64,000 nt of DNA from contig NZ_JBBYXI010000001.1 in assembly GCF_039655745.1 (NCBI RefSeq), positions 558,001 to 622,000 of the forward strand, in the 5' to 3' direction. Source of the DNA: Hohaiivirga grylli. Its GTDB lineage: Bacteria > Pseudomonadota > Alphaproteobacteria > Rhizobiales > Beijerinckiaceae. The notes beneath the pieces were generated by a model. The model made no database searches. It was given only the letters and a program-made list of their open reading frames with translations, and was not told the origin of the DNA. Each line of letters opens with the position of its first letter. Within the stretch, counting starts at the first letter, position 1. Below, piece by piece: positions 62,207 through 64,000 of this stretch. Both the position numbers and the translations under genes were made by a program.

Positions 62207-63550
62207 TCAGTCCCCGATTGCGGCTCCAAGACTTTTCATCATGGGCACGAAGGTGGGAAAGCTTGTTGCAATCATTGTGCTGTCATCAACCGTCATGGGT
62301 GTCTCACTGGCGAGACCCATGATCAGAAATGACATTGCGATACGATGATCAAGGTGAGTTTGGACTGGGCCACCGCCGCGGACTGAACCCGTTCCATGAA
62401 CGATGAGGTCATCACCTTCAATCTCAAAAGAAACGCCAGCCATCTCAAGCCCGGCAGCGACAGCATCAAGGCGATCGCATTCTTTAACACGGAGTTCATG
62501 CAGGCCATTCATCCGGGTGGTGCCTTGGGCATAGCTCGCGGCAATGGCGAGAATGGGATATTCATCAATCATTGAAGGTGCACGTTCTGCCGGAACCGAG
62601 ACCCCTTGCAGTGAGGAATGCTTGACCTTCAGGTCTGCAACCGTTTCACCGCCTTCTTCGCGGATGTTCATCTGCTCAATGTCAGCCCCCATTTCGAGCA
62701 GAGTATCGATCAGGCCAATCCGGAGAGGGTTCATCATAACGGCTTCGAGAACAACTTCTGAACCCGGAACAATTAATGCGGCAACCAGAGGGAAGGCGGC
62801 CGAAGATGGGTCTGATGGAACGATAACCTTACGGCCCTGCAGGGTTGGCTGACCCTTAAGGGTTATTTTGCGGCCAAACTGCCCATGCGGAACAGAAGTA
62901 ATGTCCGCACCAAACAGTTTCATCATACGTTCGGTATGATCGCGGGTTGCCTCCTGCTCGATAACAACCGTCTCACCGGGGGAGTTCAGACCGGCCAGCA
63001 GAACAGCGGATTTGATTTGTGCAGAGGGAGCCGGTGTCTCATAGGTTACAGGAATAGTTTCGCGAGGGCCTTTAATTGTTAAAGGAACGCGTCCGCCTTC
63101 TGTCTGGGAAACAACATTAATACCCATTTTCTCTAATGGATCGAGAATACGGCGCATCGGGCGGCTTCTTAAAGAAGCATCGCCATCAAATGTTGATGTA
63201 ATCGGATGAGAACCTGCAACACCCATCATCAGGCGTGAGCCGGTTCCCGCATTACCAAAATCCAATACATCCTTAGGCTCTTTAAGCCCGCCTATCCCGA
63301 CACCATGAACACGCCATTTGCCCGGGCCATCATGAATTAATGTTGCGCCAAGCTGCTCACAGGCTTTGGCTGTACGGATAACGTCATCACCTTCCAGCAG
63401 ACCCTCAATGACTGTCTCACCAATAGAGAGTAAACCAAAGATCATTGAGCGGTGGGAGATGGATTTGTCTCCGGGAGCGCGCAGGCGGCCACGAAGCGGG
63501 GAGCCCGAGCGGGCTGATGCTGGTTTAGGGTCATGACCGGCATGAGCCAT
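62207..63550 (-). CDS. aroA: 3-phosphoshikimate 1-carboxyvinyltransferase (EPSP synthase), class II
   Basis: Shikimate-pathway enzyme joining shikimate-3-phosphate and PEP. 447 residues. Motifs PGDKSISHRS (26-35), LDFGNAGTGSRLMMG (96-110), RDHTERM, RAPSMIDEYPILA and LDHRIAMSFL. Overall closest in memory to the Agrobacterium CP4 class II enzyme, but the residue equivalent to CP4 Ala100 is Gly102 here, as in most other EPSP synthases. cmk follows with translational coupling. Confidence 0.96.
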   Translation of the reverse strand: MAHAGHDPKPASARSGSPLRGRLRAPGDKSISHRSMIFGLLSIGETVIEGLLEGDDVIRTAKACEQLGATLIHDGPGKWRVHGVGIGGLKEPKDVLDFGNAGTGSRLMMGVAGSHPITSTFDGDASLRSRPMRRILDPLEKMGINVVSQTEGGRVPLTIKGPRETIPVTYETPAPSAQIKSAVLLAGLNSPGETVVIEQEATRDHTERMMKLFGADITSVPHGQFGRKITLKGQPTLQGRKVIVPSDPSSAAFPLVAALIVPGSEVVLEAVMMNPLRIGLIDTLLEMGADIEQMNIREEGGETVADLKVKHSSLQGVSVPAERAPSMIDEYPILAIAASYAQGTTRMNGLHELRVKECDRLDAVAAGLEMAGVSFEIEGDDLIVHGTGSVRGGGPVQTHLDHRIAMSFLIMGLASETPMTVDDSTMIATSFPTFVPMMKSLGAAIGD

Positions 63551-63862
63551 AGTAGTTCTCCAGAAAACGTCTATATCACTTTAACTTAAGCAGAAGTGGT
63601 TAGCATGAGTGAGCATCCACGTCACCATTTTGCATGAGTTTGTGGAAAGTGCTGCTGTGAATTAGTTTTCAGATAAGAATTCCGATAAAAAAATAAAACA
63701 GAAATTTTTTATTTAATTCATTGTAAAATAATAATTTTTAGAATTTTTCCTGAACGGAAGGGATAGATTTTCTTCTGAAACCCGTAATTCTTATTTGACA
63801 ATGAGCGTGTTGCCGACTAACCGGAACTCTCTCAATTAATTCTGATCTTGAAGGCTTTATCT
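63551..63862. promoter_or_regulatory. AT-rich divergent promoter region, aroA and zinc-ribbon gene
   Basis: 312 bases without a gene. A good -35 element TTGACA (63795-63800) faces the plus-strand gene, but the matching -10 is weak. The middle (63680-63760) is a run of A/T tracts. Confidence 0.4.
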
Positions 63863-64000
63863 GTGGCCAAACCTGAACTCGGCACGAAGCGTCAATGCGC
63901 AAGCTGCAACGCTAAGTTTTATGATCTAAACAAAGACCCAATCGTCTGCCCTAAGTGCGGAACGGTTTTTGAGGTCGTATCCATTGCTCCGATCGTTGAT
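63863..64000 (+). CDS. TIGR02300-type zinc-ribbon protein, 3' end outside window
   Basis: First 46 codons only; GTG start with AAGG eight bases upstream. The text KRQCASCNAKFYDLNKDPIV and CPKCGTVFE gives two CxxC pairs (CASC, CPKC) of a zinc ribbon and matches the small alphaproteobacterial family that sits divergently beside aroA. The family usually has an acidic low-complexity tail, not visible here. Function unknown. Confidence 0.85.
   Translation, partial: MAKPELGTKRQCASCNAKFYDLNKDPIVCPKCGTVFEVVSIAPIVD

Noticed and set aside
1..64000. CRISPR arrays, prophage, integrases, rRNA
   Set aside because: No regularly spaced repeats, phage structural genes, recombinases or rRNA sequence were seen in the window.

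Overview
The window reads as the chromosome of an alphaproteobacterium, most likely a member of the Acetobacteraceae with an unusually moderate G+C content (about half by eye). This rests on several alphaproteobacterial hallmarks: pckA next to chvI-chvG-hprK-EIIA-HPr, ahcY followed by a DivL-type pseudokinase, a TsaE-sugar kinase fusion followed by murU, a CP4-like class II aroA followed by cmk, and a zinc-ribbon TIGR02300-type gene at the right edge. The family assignment is inference; no rRNA is present.

Layout. 1-8.1 kb: a cytochrome P450 whose 5' end is out of frame, an SDR, an acetyltransferase, a 1336-residue autotransporter and the murein endopeptidase MepA. 8.1-15.7 kb: an AT-rich gene-poor stretch, MsrA, tRNA-Ser(GGA), an AraC/DMT-exporter pair, an MFS carrier, and a divergent TetR/flavin-oxidase-like pair.

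15.7-32.9 kb: the most interesting part, a catabolic island made of two convergent operons. Plus strand: carbamate kinase, FdrA (AllF-like), a DUF1116 protein (YlbE/AllG-like), an ion-coupled transporter, two amidohydrolases (one with a Tat signal) and a DUF2877 protein (AllH-like). Minus strand: MFS carrier, PyrK-like, class 1B PyrD-like, an M20 carbamoyl-amino-acid hydrolase and PyrE. An AllS-like LysR regulator stands at the left end; a MarR regulator and a nitroreductase lie between the two operons. I read this as uptake of a pyrimidine or ureide, ring reduction, ring opening, then phosphorolysis of a carbamoyl group to carbamoyl phosphate, with ATP made by carbamate kinase. The true substrate is not visible in the sequence. 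Almost every gap inside both operons holds a perfect hairpin without a U-tract, and fdrA has its own structured leader after a terminator.

32.9-43 kb: SapC-like protein, acetyltransferase, DNA polymerase I, two cation/proton antiporters and a ChvA/NdvA-type glucan exporter. 43-50.7 kb: the ChvG/ChvI-PTS regulatory block and AhcY. 50.8-57.2 kb: DivL-like pseudokinase, TsaE-AmgK fusion and MurU (threonylcarbamoyl-tRNA modification and MurNAc recycling), then a CytX-type permease behind a TPP riboswitch. 57.3-64 kb: Fsr-like exporter, a TrpXYZ-type ABC importer, cmk, aroA and the start of a zinc-ribbon gene that runs off the window.
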